A DNA stretch of 64,000 bases from Roseovarius pelagicus. Its GTDB lineage: Bacteria; Pseudomonadota; Alphaproteobacteria; Rhodobacterales; Rhodobacteraceae. Under the pieces are notes generated by a model. The model worked only from the letters and a program-made list of their open reading frames with translations. It searched no databases and was not told the DNA's origin. This document shows, one piece after another, positions 19,594 to 31,045 of the stretch. How positions within the stretch are numbered: the first letter of the stretch is position 1; each line of letters opens with the position of its first letter. Both the position numbers and the translations under genes were made by a program. The stretch is taken from the NCBI RefSeq assembly GCF_025639885.1, contig NZ_CP106738.1, forward strand, positions 496,001-560,000. Reading direction: 5' to 3'.

Positions 19594-21788
19594 CCCCAAC
19601 GACCCGTCTCTTTTGCGCTCTCATCATGGTGTGGCTGTTCGTTTCGGGGACACCTGCAACCGCCCAAACCGGCGCGGATGATACTGAGCCGCAGCCTGCC
19701 ATGCTCATCGCCGATGACGTGTATATCCGTGGCGATGACACGCTCGTGGCCGAAGGCAACGTCGAAGCGGTCTATGACGGCCAGCGCCTGACCGCGCGGC
19801 GCATCACGTATGACAAGGCAACCGACTCGCTGGAGTTCGACGGCCCCATCACCCTCTTTGACGGGGGCTATACTGTCGTTCTGGCTGACAGTGCGCAGCT
19901 CGACCGCAACCTGCAGAATGGCATTCTATTCGGCGCCCGGATCGTTATGGACGACCAGCTACAGTTGGCCGCGCAGCAGATGAACCGCACAAACGGACGC
20001 TATTCACAACTCTACAAGGCCGCTGTTACGTCTTGCCACGTCTGCAAAAATGGACAAGCGCCGCTGTGGCAAATCCGTGCACGGCGCATTATCCACGATC
20101 AACAATCACAGCAATTCTATCTCGACGATGCCCAGTTCCGGGTTTTCGACACACCGATTTTCTATCTCCCCCATTTGCGCCTGCCGGATCCCACGCTGGA
20201 ACGCTCAACCGGTTTCCTGATCCCGTCTATCTACAATTCCTCCCTGCTCGGGTTTGGGGTGAAGGTTCCTTATTTCATCAAGATCGGCGATCACAAAGAC
20301 CTGACACTGACCCCTTGGCTGTCGAACAAAACACGCACGATGGAGTTTCGGTATCGTCAGGCATTCCAACGTGGAGAGATCGAATTCGAAGGTGCGCTGT
20401 CGAATGACGACCTGAACCGCACAGACAACCGCGCCTACATCTTTGGCCGTGGCCTGTTCGAGATGCAGAATGACTTTATCCTGAGGTTCGACATTGAGGC
20501 GGTGAATGACGACGCCTACCTCGTCGACTATGATTTCTCCGACAAGGACCGTCTGGACAGTGAACTGTCGCTGGAACGCGTCCGGCGCGATGAATGGATG
20601 CGCGGTGCAGTGACGCATTTCCACACATTGCGGGCGGGGGAAAGCAATTCGACCCTGCCGACCATCGTGGGCAACGCTGATTATGAGAGGCGTATCTATC
20701 CGGCCCGTTTTGGTGGGGAACTGCGTTATTCAGCTCAGGCACACACGCATTACCGGTCTTCATCTCTTAGCACGGATGGGCCGGACTTTGACGTTTTTGC
20801 CGATGGTCGCGACGTGAACCGTCTGAGCACCAGCGCAGACTGGCTGCGCAGCTGGACGATGTTGGGCGGCGTACGTAGCACCTTCCAGACTGGTATCGCA
20901 GTGGATCATTTCGAAATCAAAGGGGGCGGCGCCACCAGCCGCGCCTCGCTCACCGATGTGATCCCTTCCACGGCACTGACATTGCGCCTGCCACTGGCCA
21001 AGGTCACGAACAAGGGTGTCGCACATGTGATCGAGCCTGTGGTTCAACTCGGCTGGGTTGGCGGAAGCACACCGAGTATCGCAAACGACGAAAGCACGCG
21101 CACCGAGTTCGACGAAGGAAACCTGCTGTCCTTATCGCGCTTTGCCGCTAAGGACCGCCGTGAACGTGGCGCCAGTGCAGCATACGGCCTGTCATGGTCA
21201 CGCTTTGACCCCGGTGGATTGACCAGCACATTCACCGTCGGTCAGATCTTGCGTGACCGGTCCCAGCGTGAACCGAATGGCGGATTGACCTTTTCAGATA
21301 CATCCGGCCTTCGTGGCGAGTTTTCGGACGTACTCTTTGCCGGGCAGATCACGACCCAGAACGGCCTGACCCTGACCGGTAGAGGATTGTTTGATACCGC
21401 GTTCGATACGACCAAGGCCGAGGCGCGTGCCAGCTGGCAAAATTCCGTCACGAATATCGGTGCCACCTATGTCTGGCTGGACCGTGACGTGGCGGAAAAC
21501 CGACCTACAACAATCTCGGAATGGGCGTTCGATGGCTCTTATCGAATGTCACGGCACTGGACGGGCAGTGCCGAGTGGCGCTATGACGTCGCCAGTGATC
21601 GCAGCGTCAAGGCGGGCGTCGGCGTGACCTACACAAACGAATGCGTGGATATCGCGCTTTCGGCCTCGCGTCGGTTCACCTCTTCCACTATCCTGACGCC
21701 GTCGACAGATATCAGCCTCACCGTCGGTTTGCGCGGCTTCAGCGCGCGCACCGAAGACAAGAGCTACGCAAGAACATGCAGGAACTGA
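19590..21788 (+). CDS. lptD: LPS-assembly protein LptD
   Basis: 732 residues. A signal peptide (ending TPATAQ) is followed by an N-terminal OstA-type periplasmic domain (about 35-130: MLIADDVYIRGDDTLVAEGN, AEGNVEAVYDGQRLTARRI) and a C-terminal beta-barrel (about 200-732) with many alternating aromatic strands and a C-terminal region ending ARTCRN. TSCHVCKNGQAPLWQIRARR includes the CxxC typical of alphaproteobacterial LptD. It inserts LPS into the outer leaflet of the outer membrane with the lipoprotein LptE. The start at 19590 overlaps the lptG stop and gives the signal peptide. Confidence 0.94.
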   Translation: MTPTTRLFCALIMVWLFVSGTPATAQTGADDTEPQPAMLIADDVYIRGDDTLVAEGNVEAVYDGQRLTARRITYDKATDSLEFDGPITLFDGGYTVVLADSAQLDRNLQNGILFGARIVMDDQLQLAAQQMNRTNGRYSQLYKAAVTSCHVCKNGQAPLWQIRARRIIHDQQSQQFYLDDAQFRVFDTPIFYLPHLRLPDPTLERSTGFLIPSIYNSSLLGFGVKVPYFIKIGDHKDLTLTPWLSNKTRTMEFRYRQAFQRGEIEFEGALSNDDLNRTDNRAYIFGRGLFEMQNDFILRFDIEAVNDDAYLVDYDFSDKDRLDSELSLERVRRDEWMRGAVTHFHTLRAGESNSTLPTIVGNADYERRIYPARFGGELRYSAQAHTHYRSSSLSTDGPDFDVFADGRDVNRLSTSADWLRSWTMLGGVRSTFQTGIAVDHFEIKGGGATSRASLTDVIPSTALTLRLPLAKVTNKGVAHVIEPVVQLGWVGGSTPSIANDESTRTEFDEGNLLSLSRFAAKDRRERGASAAYGLSWSRFDPGGLTSTFTVGQILRDRSQREPNGGLTFSDTSGLRGEFSDVLFAGQITTQNGLTLTGRGLFDTAFDTTKAEARASWQNSVTNIGATYVWLDRDVAENRPTTISEWAFDGSYRMSRHWTGSAEWRYDVASDRSVKAGVGVTYTNECVDIALSASRRFTSSTILTPSTDISLTVGLRGFSARTEDKSYARTCRN

Positions 21789-23100
21789 TGACCCAGATGA
21801 CATCTCCTATCCGCTCCATCACAGCAACATTCGCTCTGGCGCTTGGCCTCATGCTTGGCCACCCCCTTCTCCGGCCAACGCCCAAGGCCTTTTCGAGCCG
21901 GTGATCAAGGTCAACGGCGATGCCGTCACCCGCTACGAGTTGGAACAGCGCACGCGACTTCTGACACTGTTGCGCGCGCCCGCCGATCCAGCGCGGCTGG
22001 CCCATGATCAACTGATCGAGGACCGACTGAAACTGCAAGCCGCAAAAGCCCAAGGGATCGCCGTCAGCGATGAAGCCGTGCAAGAGGGCATGGAACGTTT
22101 CGCCAGTCAGGGTAACCTGAAGGCCGACCAGATGATCAAGCTGCTGGAACAGGGTGGCGTTGCCGAGCAAACCTTTCGTGAATTTGTGCGCGCAGGCCTG
22201 ACCTGGCGCGAGTTGACACAAGCACGCTTTGGCCCACGTGTGTCGGTTAGCGAAGAGGATCTGGAACGCGCCCGCGCAGCGATCAGCACCGGGACCGGTG
22301 TGCGTGTGCTGCTGTCCGAAATCATTATCCCCTACACCCCGCAAACCGAAGAAGCGGTGCTGAGCCGGGCCAAGCGTATCTCGGAAATGACATCCGAGAG
22401 CGCATTCAGCGCACAGGCGCGCCAGTACTCGGCAACGCCATCCAAAGACCGTGGTGGACGTATGCCATGGACACCGATCACCAAACTGCCGCCAATCTTG
22501 CGGCCCTTGGTTCTGGGGCTCGCACCGGGCGAAGTGACTGAACCGCTTCCCTTGCAAGGGGCGGTTGCACTCTTTCAGATGCGCAGTATCGAAGAGACTG
22601 ACGTACCGGAACCCGACTATGCCGCGATTGAATATGCCGCGTACTACATTCCCGGCGGTCGCACCGAAGCGGCACTGTCGCAGGCGGCGCAAATCGACGC
22701 AGACACCGATACTTGCGATGACCTATATGGGGTTGCCCATGGCCAACCGGCCAGCGTTCTGGAGCGCGGATCAAAAGCACCGAGTGAAATCCCCGATGAT
22801 ATCGCGATCGAACTGTCGCGCCTCGATCCGGGCGAAGTGTCCACTACCCTCACCCGCGCGGGCGGCGAAACACTGGTGCTGTTGATGCTCTGTGGCCGCA
22901 CCGAAGTCCTGCCCGGCGCAGAGGAGCAAGATGCACCCACCGCCGCAAACGAAGACGGTGCAGAAGGTGCAGAAGGCACGACAGCAGCCCCGGACGTCAC
23001 CCAACAGCTATCTGCCCAAATTGCCAATCAGCGGCTGGACTCCTTCTCGGAAGGATATCTGGAGCAACTGCGGTCTGAGGCGCGGATCATCGAATACTGA
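21788..23100 (+). CDS. surA: SurA-like periplasmic peptidyl-prolyl isomerase (single-base frameshift near the signal peptide)
   Basis: SurA chaperones outer-membrane proteins such as LptD. The main frame (from 21901) has a SurA N-domain (VNGDAVTRYELEQRTRLL) and a parvulin-type PPIase region (ISEIIIPYTP-like VLLSEIIIPYTP, ARQYSATPSKDRGGRMPW, LAPGEVTEPLPL). The signal peptide (TATFALALGLMLGH) is in another frame, starting at the ATG that overlaps the lptD stop. One base is missing in the C-run 21862-21866; with six C the reading runs GHPPSPANAQGLFEP, a proper signal cleavage site followed by the mature start, giving 437 residues. Position behind lptD and before pdxA-rsmA matches the conserved order in many proteobacteria. 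Confidence 0.88.
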
Positions 23101-24077
23101 TGGCCGATGCGCGGCGTCCGATAGCCATCAGTTGCGGCGAACCGGCGGGCATCGGACCTGAACTGGCGCAAAAGGCTTGGGCGGCGCTGGGAACGGATAT
23201 TCCGTTTTTCCTGATTGGCGACCCTGCCCATGTGCCGCACGGTCCTGTTGCCATAATTGCCGATGCCGCCGAGGCAATCGATGCGGCGCGCAGTGGTTTG
23301 CCTGTTCTGCCGCATATATTTGATGGGCTACTCTCTCTCGGTACGCCCAACCCACGTCATGCCGAGAGCGTTATCAGCGCCATCGCTCGCGGTGTGGACT
23401 TGGTACAATCAGGGGCTGCCAGCGCATTGTGTACCGCCCCGATCCACAAGAAGGCGTTACAGGACGGCGCGGGTTTCGCGCATCCCGGTCACACCGAGTA
23501 TCTAGCCCATCTGGCTGGTGTGACGCGCGTCGTGATGATGCTGGCCAGCGACCAGTTGCGCGTCGTGCCTGCGACGATTCACATTCCGCTCAACAATGTA
23601 ACTACAGTATTGAGCGCCCCCTTACTGACCCAGACGCTCCGCATCACCCATGCCGGATTGATCCGCGATTTTGGCATCCCTGCCCCCCGCATTGCCGTGG
23701 CCGGTCTGAATCCACATGCGGGCGAAGGGGGCAAGATGGGCACCGAAGAGATCGCGCTGATCACCCCAGTTCTGGACGCTTTACGCACCGAGGGACTGGA
23801 CCTGAAGGGGCCACTGTCGGCGGACACGATGTTTCACGCGGCTGCGCGCGCCGGGTATGATGCAGCGGTCTGCATGTATCACGATCAGGCGCTGATCCCG
23901 ATCAAGACGCTGGATTTCGACAGGGGGGTAAACGTGACACTGGGTTTACCCTTTATCCGCACGTCACCCGATCACGGCACCGCGCTTGATATCGCCGGAC
24001 AGGGGGTCGCCAATCCCAGTTCGATGATTGAGGCGCTGAAAATGGCCGCGCGTATGAGCGCGGCGCGCAACACATGA
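23100..24077 (+). CDS. pdxA: 4-hydroxythreonine-4-phosphate dehydrogenase
   Basis: 325 residues. PdxA oxidises 4-phosphohydroxy-L-threonine in pyridoxal-phosphate synthesis. Motifs: [17 protein letters not shown] at the N-terminus, [23 protein letters not shown] with a metal-binding His, [18 protein letters not shown], and the C-terminal [15 protein letters not shown] followed by [14 protein letters not shown]. All are intact. The ATG overlaps the surA TGA and its own stop overlaps the rsmA ATG, as in the classic surA-pdxA-rsmA arrangement. Confidence 0.96.
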   Translation: MADARRPIAISCGEPAGIGPELAQKAWAALGTDIPFFLIGDPAHVPHGPVAIIADAAEAIDAARSGLPVLPHIFDGLLSLGTPNPRHAESVISAIARGVDLVQSGAASALCTAPIHKKALQDGAGFAHPGHTEYLAHLAGVTRVVMMLASDQLRVVPATIHIPLNNVTTVLSAPLLTQTLRITHAGLIRDFGIPAPRIAVAGLNPHAGEGGKMGTEEIALITPVLDALRTEGLDLKGPLSADTMFHAAARAGYDAAVCMYHDQALIPIKTLDFDRGVNVTLGLPFIRTSPDHGTALDIAGQGVANPSSMIEALKMAARMSAARNT

Positions 24078-24912
24078 GTATGCCAGACGATCTTCCTCCC
24101 CTGCGGGAGGTCATTGCGACGCATGAATTGGCGGCACGCAAATCGCTGGGACAGAACTTTCTGCTGGATCTGAACCTCACTGCCAAAATTGCGCGGCAGG
24201 CAGGTGATCTGACCGATTGTGATGTGCTGGAAATTGGCCCCGGCCCCGGCGGCCTGACACGGGGACTACTGTCCGAGGGCGCACGGCACGTTCTGGCCAT
24301 CGAAAAGGACAGGCGCTGTTTGCCAGCCCTGAACCAGATTGCAGAGACCTATCCCGGACGTTTGACTGTTATAGAAGGGGATGCGCTGAAGATTGATCCG
24401 CTGACGCATCTGACCCCCCCATCCGCGTCGCCGCCAACCTGCCCTACAACGTCGGAACGGAACTGTTGGTGCGCTGGCTTACCCCGCCGCAGTGGCCGCC
24501 CTACTGGCAGAGTCTGACGCTCATGTTCCAGCGCGAAGTAGCCGAGCGTATCGTCGCAAAGCCCGGCAGTAAGGCCTACGGTCGGCTGGCGCTGCTCGCC
24601 AGTTGGCGTTGCGATGCGCAGATCGCCATGCACCTGCCGCCCGGCGCTTTCACACCACCGCCAAAGGTATCCAGCGCCGTGGTTCATCTGCGTGCGCTTG
24701 ATGCACCCCGCTATCCGGCTGACTCAAAACGGCTGGAATCCGTGGTGGCGCGTGCGTTCAACCAGCGACGCAAAATGCTGCGTGCCGCGCTTAAAGGGGT
24801 CGCACCCGACATTGAGGATCGCCTGCTCGCTGCAGGTATCGCCCCCACCGATCGCGCCGAAACAGTCTCGCTGGAGCAGTTCTGTGCCCTCGCGCGACAA
24901 CTGGAAAAATGA
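24074..24912 (+). CDS. rsmA: 16S rRNA (adenine1518/1519-N6)-dimethyltransferase (single-base frameshift in a C-run)
   Basis: RsmA (KsgA) dimethylates two adenines in helix 45 of 16S rRNA. The first frame carries [18 protein letters not shown] and the SAM motif [15 protein letters not shown]. After a run of seven C (24414-24420) the true continuation shifts frame to [19 protein letters not shown], containing the catalytic NLPY, then [21 protein letters not shown] and [14 protein letters not shown]. Adding one C restores a 279-residue protein of normal length. As translated here the protein would end in a spurious tail at 24517. A homopolymer sequencing error is most likely; real loss would confer kasugamycin resistance. 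Confidence 0.9.
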
Positions 24913-25514
24913 CGTCATCGCTGGCCATTGTCGTACCCGCCGCGGGTGCATCATCACGGATGGGTGGGCGCGATAAGCTGCTGGAACTGGTAGAGGGCGT
25001 GCCCTTGCTGACACGTCAGGTCGGGCGGGCTTTGGATACCGGTGCAGATGTCTTTGTCACGCTACGTGCGGATCGCCCCTTACGTGGCGAAGCGTTGGAC
25101 CAGCTCCCCCAGAAAAAGCTGACACGCGTCCCTGTCGAACGTCCACAGGACGGATTATCTGCCTCGCTCGCAGCCGGCATTCGGGCATTGCCGGACACGG
25201 TAGAGGCGGTGATGATCCTGCTTCCCGACCTTCCCGAGATCGACACATCCGACCTGTCGGCAATGATCGCAGCGCAGGCCATGGCACCCGCCAGAATACT
25301 GCGCGCTTACACAGAGAGCGGCGTGGCCGGGCATCCGGTAATTTTCCCGCGCGCTTGGTTCGCTGAATTGTGGACCTTGACAGGCGACCGTGGCGCAGGC
25401 GCATTGCTGCGCCGGGCCGATGTCATTGAACACCGCCTGTCCGGCAACCGCGCCATTACCGACCTCGACACGCCCGAGGCATGGGCCGCTTGGCGGGCGC
25501 GGACCGGGGCCTGA
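24909..25514 (+). CDS. MobA-like NTP transferase (MocA-type nucleotidyltransferase)
   Basis: 201 residues. The glycine-rich opening [21 protein letters not shown] is the nucleotide-binding loop of the MobA/MocA superfamily, here with [22 protein letters not shown] carries the metal-binding acid, and [11 protein letters not shown] and [11 protein letters not shown] match the substrate part. MocA transfers CMP to molybdopterin for xanthine-dehydrogenase-family enzymes. Given a molybdenum-hydroxylase operon in this window a MocA role is possible, but the gene sits at the end of the lpt-surA-pdxA-rsmA operon (overlapping rsmA), so the substrate is unproven. Confidence 0.75.
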   Translation: MTSSLAIVVPAAGASSRMGGRDKLLELVEGVPLLTRQVGRALDTGADVFVTLRADRPLRGEALDQLPQKKLTRVPVERPQDGLSASLAAGIRALPDTVEAVMILLPDLPEIDTSDLSAMIAAQAMAPARILRAYTESGVAGHPVIFPRAWFAELWTLTGDRGAGALLRRADVIEHRLSGNRAITDLDTPEAWAAWRARTGA

Positions 25515-25515
25515 G

Positions 25516-26420
25516 CTACGATGCAATTTCTGCCAATAATACCCGTGCCTCATGCGCGCGCAATGATATGCGCGCCGAGCGGTACGCCCCCAACCCTACC
25601 TCGGTTTCCAAGTCAGGGAACAGCGCCAACAGTTCTCTTCGCTGTGCCGCGCCAACCCCGCGCAGCGCCTCTCCACCCGGTTGAAAACTCTCGGACCAAG
25701 TGCCGCCCGCCAACAAAACCTCGTGGCTTTCAAACATCACATGGACATAGGTCACCCCCTGCGCCGGACGTGGCCATTCAACGCCGGGCAGCCCTGCCAG
25801 ATGCTTGGCCGGCACCAGAACTTCACGCTCACCGAACATCGTCTCGGCCAATTGATTTGCCAGCAACATGCGGTGATTGGGACTGACCCTGATATCGGTC
25901 TCTGGTATGCTATCGCCAAACGCTCCGGCGCGGATCAAAACAGGCCTGAGCCAAGGGTTTCGCGCAACATCAGCAGCACCGAGAGTCTTTTTGCCCATCC
26001 AACAGATCGTCTGAATGCCGTTGTCGCGGGTAATCACATGATCTCCCGGATGCAGTAATTCCACCGGTCTTAGGCCCTGCGGGGTCGCGACCCCGGTACC
26101 GGGAGTAAAGCAGATGACACGCTCGATCTCGGTAAATGCCATACTGCTGGTCACGGCCCCGCCGCTGTCCAAAAATTCAACGCGACCCGACTCTGGACCG
26201 GTATGGAAGACGTTCTTGGACACCCCGACAGATCGAGGATATCAAGGTCGCTGCCATCGGCATCCTCGCCACCGACGACGGTATGATTGCCGCAATCTGT
26301 GATTACAAAGGTATCGGATTGCGCACCACCCGACAGGCTGTCGTTGCCCGATCCCGCAGTGATCGTGTCATTGGTGCCCTGCAAGGTCTCGTCACTACCA
26401 CTTCCCGGAATCGTTGCCAT
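25516..26420 (-). CDS. Hint-domain protein with short RTX N-terminus (single-base frameshift)
   Basis: The N-terminal 75 residues have an RTX-like stretch (SGNDSLSGGAQSDTFVI, GGEDADGSDLDILDLSG). One base is missing in the GGGG run (plus-strand 26223-26226); beyond it the frame continues VSKNVFHTGPESGRVEFLD, then a Hint_2 domain beginning at Cys in VICFTPGTGVATPQG, with DHVITRDNGIQTICWMG, VSPNHRMLL and HVMFESHEVLLAGG. With the base restored it is 301 residues. Hint domains are autoprocessing modules related to inteins and hedgehog; in alphaproteobacteria many are fused to secreted RTX proteins. No signal peptide is seen; type I secretion is the expected export route. Convergent with the MobA-like gene, one base apart. 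Confidence 0.82.
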
Positions 26421-26656
26421 CGTCAGCTCCCCATCTCTTCTATGCAGTGTCGACGCGCGCGGGATTTTGCAGGCAGCAAGCCGGTCGTCGCCAAGGGGGA
26501 CGATAAAAACTGCGCAGAAACTCGGTCAGGGGAAAATTTTGTGAAACGTGTCATCCGCAGATGACGCGGCAGAGAGGGTGTCATACTGACACGACGTTCA
26601 CCCAGAATAGGGATCCGTCACCAGCCTAGCGACACACGCCGTTTCCAAAAACGAAA

Positions 26657-26681
26657 CAATCCCGGCGTCGCGCCGGGATTG
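26657..26681 (-). terminator. Rho-independent terminator of the RTX/Hint gene
   Basis: Perfect 11-bp stem CAATCCCGGCG / CGCCGGGATTG with a 3-base loop, followed on the minus strand by TTTCGTTTTT. It lies about 85 bp after the RTX/Hint stop. The remainder of 26421-26766 shows no gene and presumably holds the promoter of the smaller Hint gene. Confidence 0.85.
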
Positions 26682-26766
26682 CTGTCGTATCGGAACCGAT
26701 ATGGCCCCCGCAACCGATTCCGTGAACCAGCCCACCGAGGTGGTAGACTGGTTCGGCTGCAAAGGG

Positions 26767-29700
26767 TTATTTGGTCAACAAGCGCGCTTCGTGCTTTTTC
26801 AGCGACCGGCGTGCGGCCTGATAGGCCTCGATGCCTTCCATCTCGCGCAGTTCAGGGAACAGCGTGTAGATTTCATCGCGTTGCTCGACGCCCATGCCAT
26901 CCAGCGTTTGCTCGCCGGGCTGGAAGCTTTCCGTCCAGGACCCGTTGGACAACACAACCTCGTGCTGATCGAACATGAAGTGGATGTAGCTGACCGCACC
27001 GGTATCGACCGCGTCGACACCTTCGAGCCCGGTCAGATGCTTGGCCGCTGCCAGCACTTCGCGGTCCTCGAAATACAGCGCCGATTTCTCGTTATTGATC
27101 AGCACACGGTGGTTCGGGCTGACCAGCAGATCGCGCTCTGGCAGACCACGGCCAAGGCTGCCTGCCCGGATCAGGACCGGCTTGAGGTGCTGCGCTTGCA
27201 GCATCTCGGCACCTGCCAGATCACGGCGGCCCAACCAGCGGATTTCCTGCAACCCGTTGTCGCGGGTGATAACCCGGTCGCCAACCTGCAGATCTTCCAC
27301 CAGACGCTCACCTTTCGGCGTGGCAATCACGGTGCCCGGCGTAAAGCAGGGGATGATGCGTTCGATTTCCTGGAAGGTCATCGAACCCGTCACCGCACCA
27401 CCCGGCGCATCGAGGAAGTTCACCTGCCCCGAGGTCGAGTTGCCGTCGGCATCCACCGTTTCATTCACGATTTCAAAGTCACCAGCGCCGGTCAGATCGA
27501 GCGTGTCAAAGTCATCACCGCCGGAGCCGCCATCGGCATTGTCGCCATAACCATCTGAGGCTGACCCGATAACGAACGTATCGCGTCCGGTATCACCCGA
27601 CATGTCATCCGCACCGGCGCCACCGATGATCAGATCGTTATCCGCACGGCCCTCGATGGTGTCATCACCGTCGCCACCCAGAATGGTGTCGTCGCCGTTG
27701 CCACCCTGAATGATGTCGTTGCCTTCATCGCCCATGATGCTGTCATCGCCGTCCTGACCACGGATCGAGATCGTCGTCGATCCCGCCAGAAAGCGTATCG
27801 TTGCCGGTACCACCTAGGATGGTGTCATTGTCATCTTCGCCAAAGATCAGGTCATCGCCGGCACCGCCGTCAATGTAATCATCAGCATTTTCCAGCTCTG
27901 GGTCGATCGCATCGGGGATGTTGGCTGCGGGTATATTGATGCCGCCATAGATCGTATCGTTACCGTCGCCACCATAGACCGTATCGCTGCCTTCGCCTGA
28001 GATGATGTAGTCATCACCAGTACCGCCGCTGATTTCATCATCATCCAGACCGCCGTCGATCACATCGTCGCCAGCACCGCCGGTAATGGTGTCCGCGTCG
28101 TCGCCGGTAAAGATCGTGTCATTACCTGCACCACCTGCAACCAGGTCGCGGTCATCTTCGGTGTCAGTGTCACGCGGCACGTCGATCGGGTCATTGAACC
28201 CATCGTCGGGCAGCGGGAAAGGAGACGTCAGCGGATCGGACGACGTGTCGATGTAATCATCGCCACCACCACCAAGCGCGGTATCCGCACCGTCACCGCC
28301 AAGCAGCGTATCGTTGCCCGGACCGCCGATCAGAGAATCGTCGCCCGTGCCGCCGTTCAGCGTATTTTCACCACCGTCACCGCGTAGCGTATCATCGCCG
28401 GCGCCGCCGCGGATGTCGTCATCGCCATCACGACCGCGCACGCTATCGTCGCCATCACCTGCTTCGACGATATCATCGTTTGAGCCAGGGTTCGGTGGCA
28501 GGATCGCGTCGTTGTTGTCGATACGGTCGCCATCCGGATCGCCGGTGTAGCCAAGGTCGATATCATCATCACCGGGTGTGCCGGAAACAATGCCATCTGG
28601 CCCTGCACCATCAGGGCGCACAGTGATGGTCACCGTCTCTGTTGTGGTACCACCCAGACCGTCATCGGCTGTGTAGGTGAATGAATCCGTACCATCGAAA
28701 CCATCGTTCGGACTATAGGTCACGGTATTGTCGCCATTGATCACAACAGTCCCGTTCGTACCGTCTGTGACACCGCTCACTCTAAGTGTATCGCCATCAG
28801 GATCAGAGTCGTTGCCCAGAACATCGACGATAACATCGGTTTCAAAGTCGGTCGAGGCGCTATCGGGAACGGTATCTGGATCGTTGTTGCCCGTCGGCGG
28901 AGCCGGATCGTTCAGCAAAACCTCTTCGATTTCATTGAATTCCATCGTGCCGGTCACGTTTCCGTCCACATCCAGGAATTCGATGGTGCCGCTGGTCGAA
29001 TTGCCGTCAGGATCGACGGTTTCGGTCGCGATGCGTGCCGGGCCTTCGCCGGTCAGATCGAGTGTGTCGAAATCGGTACCGCCATCGCCACCGTCAACGA
29101 CATCGCCATCGTTGCCGCCGATGATCGTATCATCGCCGTCACCACCATCGATTTCATCAGCGCCTTCGCCACCGGTCAGCTCATCATCGCCACCTTCACC
29201 CATCAGGGTGTCGTCACCGTCGTCACCGTTCAGTGTATCATTGCCCTCGGCAACGATCGGGAAGGTGTCAAAGTAAACATCTGTCAGCTTGATGCCCGAG
29301 GTGTCTGGCCCATTCTGAGTGTGATGAACGGTGATCTCGGACACGGGGCCCGGGATATCGACAAGGATTGAATACTCTGGTGCCACGTCTTCGGCGTAGC
29401 CGCCGTCGCTATCGCCTGTATCGGCCCCTGCAACACCATCGGTGTCGATCAGCGTAACATTCGCGCCTGCGCTCAGGTTGACAGTGATCGGATTACCGTC
29501 CGCGTCGAGTGCGGTCACAGTCACGACGCCGTCGCCATCTACGTCATTAATGCGGAACGATACGTTTTCGACCGGACGCGAGAAATCGAGGCTGTACTCG
29601 TTGGAGTTGCCTTCCTGCCCCAGCACGTTATCGAGCGAGCTGTTGGGGTTGGCTGGCGCACCATCTGTCGCCACGCCATCCACGAGGTGGAAGTTGCTCG

Positions 29701-30160
29701 CAAACACGGTCGCATTATGACCTGTGCCCGTCGACGAGAAGGCCACATCGACATTGCCGGTGTTTTGCGAAAACGCACCAATGCTGTCTTGATCGTCAAT
29801 ACCGGGAGTGCCATCGTCACCGTCCGGATCAGGCGCGCCATCCCAGCGGAACACTTCACGTACGGGGATATTGTCCGTGATATCACGATCACCGGCTATC
29901 AGGTCGTCGCCTGCCCCGCCGCTGAGATCATCATCACCTGCGCCACCGAAAATCTCATCATCCGCAGCGCCGCCGTCAACTGTGTCGTTGCCGTCGCCTG
30001 CGTTCACGATGTCGTCGTCAGGGCCCTCGCCGCCCAGGATGGCATCACCATTGTCAATTTGATCGCCCTCTGGGTCTGCAGCATACCCTGCGTCGATGTT
30101 ATTGTCTGCTGCATCGCCTTCAACAACGCCAGAGCCGGTGTCTGTTCTATCAATACCCAT
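26767..30160 (-). CDS. Large RTX calcium-binding protein with C-terminal Hint domain (single-base frameshift)
   Basis: About 1130 residues once one extra base near 27763-27783 is removed; as read, two frames (805 and 348 residues) overlap. Order: acidic N-terminus with GDGNDTVDGG-type RTX repeats (about 50-95), a beta-sandwich adhesion-like part (about 100-305), more RTX repeats, a cadherin/VCBS-like domain (VLGNDSDPDGDTLRVSG, about 450-540), a long RTX array of GGxGxDxUx nonapeptides (about 560-900), then a Hint_2 domain starting at Cys in IPCFTPGTVIATPKG, with DRVITRDNGLQEIRWLG, VSPNHRVLI and MFDQHEVVLSNGSW. Such proteins leave by type I secretion and fold on calcium outside. No secretion genes are near. 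Function beyond surface or extracellular is unknown. Confidence 0.85.
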
Positions 30161-31045
30161 AGTCTTCTCCTCATTATACTACGGCCGTTTCCGGCGCGCC
30201 GCTCGATCGCGGACCAATGTCATGCCACCGACGATACCGGCGCTCACTTCGCGACCAGCACAAACCACACTTGATAACTATGGGAGAGCGACGTTCGCAT
30301 CCTACATGCGTCCGTCCACTACGGGCGGTGCCCGCATTTCGCGTTTTCTACGCGTTGCCTACGCAACACGGCGAACACACGTCTCCCGCATCATCAGATG
30401 CGCAATTCGCGCGGTCGCCCCCGTGACCACAAACATCGCCCCCCAGCTGGGCAACACTTTTGTACGCCTCGGCTCGCCGCCATCAAAGTGAAATTTGACC
30501 TAAAAGTGTTCCTAACATGCCGTGCTTGCGCCGGAATTGACCACATTTGCCCCGTTTTCGGCACACGTGCGGCGTGATTGTTTCCACGTAGTAACCGCGT
30601 GAATTTGATGATTCCCTCAACAATCATTGTTCTTTCTACGCGTTCTATGACACTCTACTACAACCCATAGGTGTCCACCTGTTTCGAAGTTGGAAACACT
30701 GCTGCAAAGTTGGCAGCGCGTTAACTATGTCAATAATTGGATGGACAGGTTGTCGCCAATAACGCTCCAATCAGCAAATGCATTCACCTTTGATCAAGCT
30801 TCGGAAACCTAACGGCTGATTCGTGGGGGAGAATCGACAGATTCCCGGCCTCATCCTGAAATCCGCCGATGAAATGCTTGGCGCTCTTAATCTGTGCAAA
30901 CCGGCATGATCGCCGCGAAGCCAAAGGGGACGCGGTGTTTACGTCGCACTGAAGCCGTCGATTGGTGTCGCCACAATCGCTGCTGTTCAAAATGACCTAT
31001 CGGAAACCCGGTGGGCATCCGATGCCAATGTCGTGAAAAGGCCTG
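30161..31045. other. Long non-coding stretch upstream of the RTX gene
   Basis: About 880 bp without a gene I can support. The part next to 30160 must hold the RTX promoter. It has in places lower G+C than the surroundings (around 30600-30800), and short frames show no recognisable family. A possible decayed insertion could hide here, but no transposase motif or terminal repeats were found. Confidence 0.5.

Noticed and set aside
21788..24912. Programmed frameshifting in surA and rsmA
   Set aside because: Their C-runs are not in a known slippery context with a downstream structure, and similar single-base breaks occur in unrelated genes here; sequence error explains all more simply.
27743..29300. 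Repeated GGxGxD-type DNA pattern as a possible CRISPR or tandem DNA repeat
   Set aside because: The repeats are imperfect nonapeptide codons of an RTX protein with no constant repeat or spacer structure.
26701..30274. Plus-strand open frames opposite the RTX/Hint genes (for example 26701-27558 and 29687-30274)
   Set aside because: They follow the codon repetition of the minus-strand RTX protein, lack known motifs and have weak start signals; the minus strand carries clear domains.
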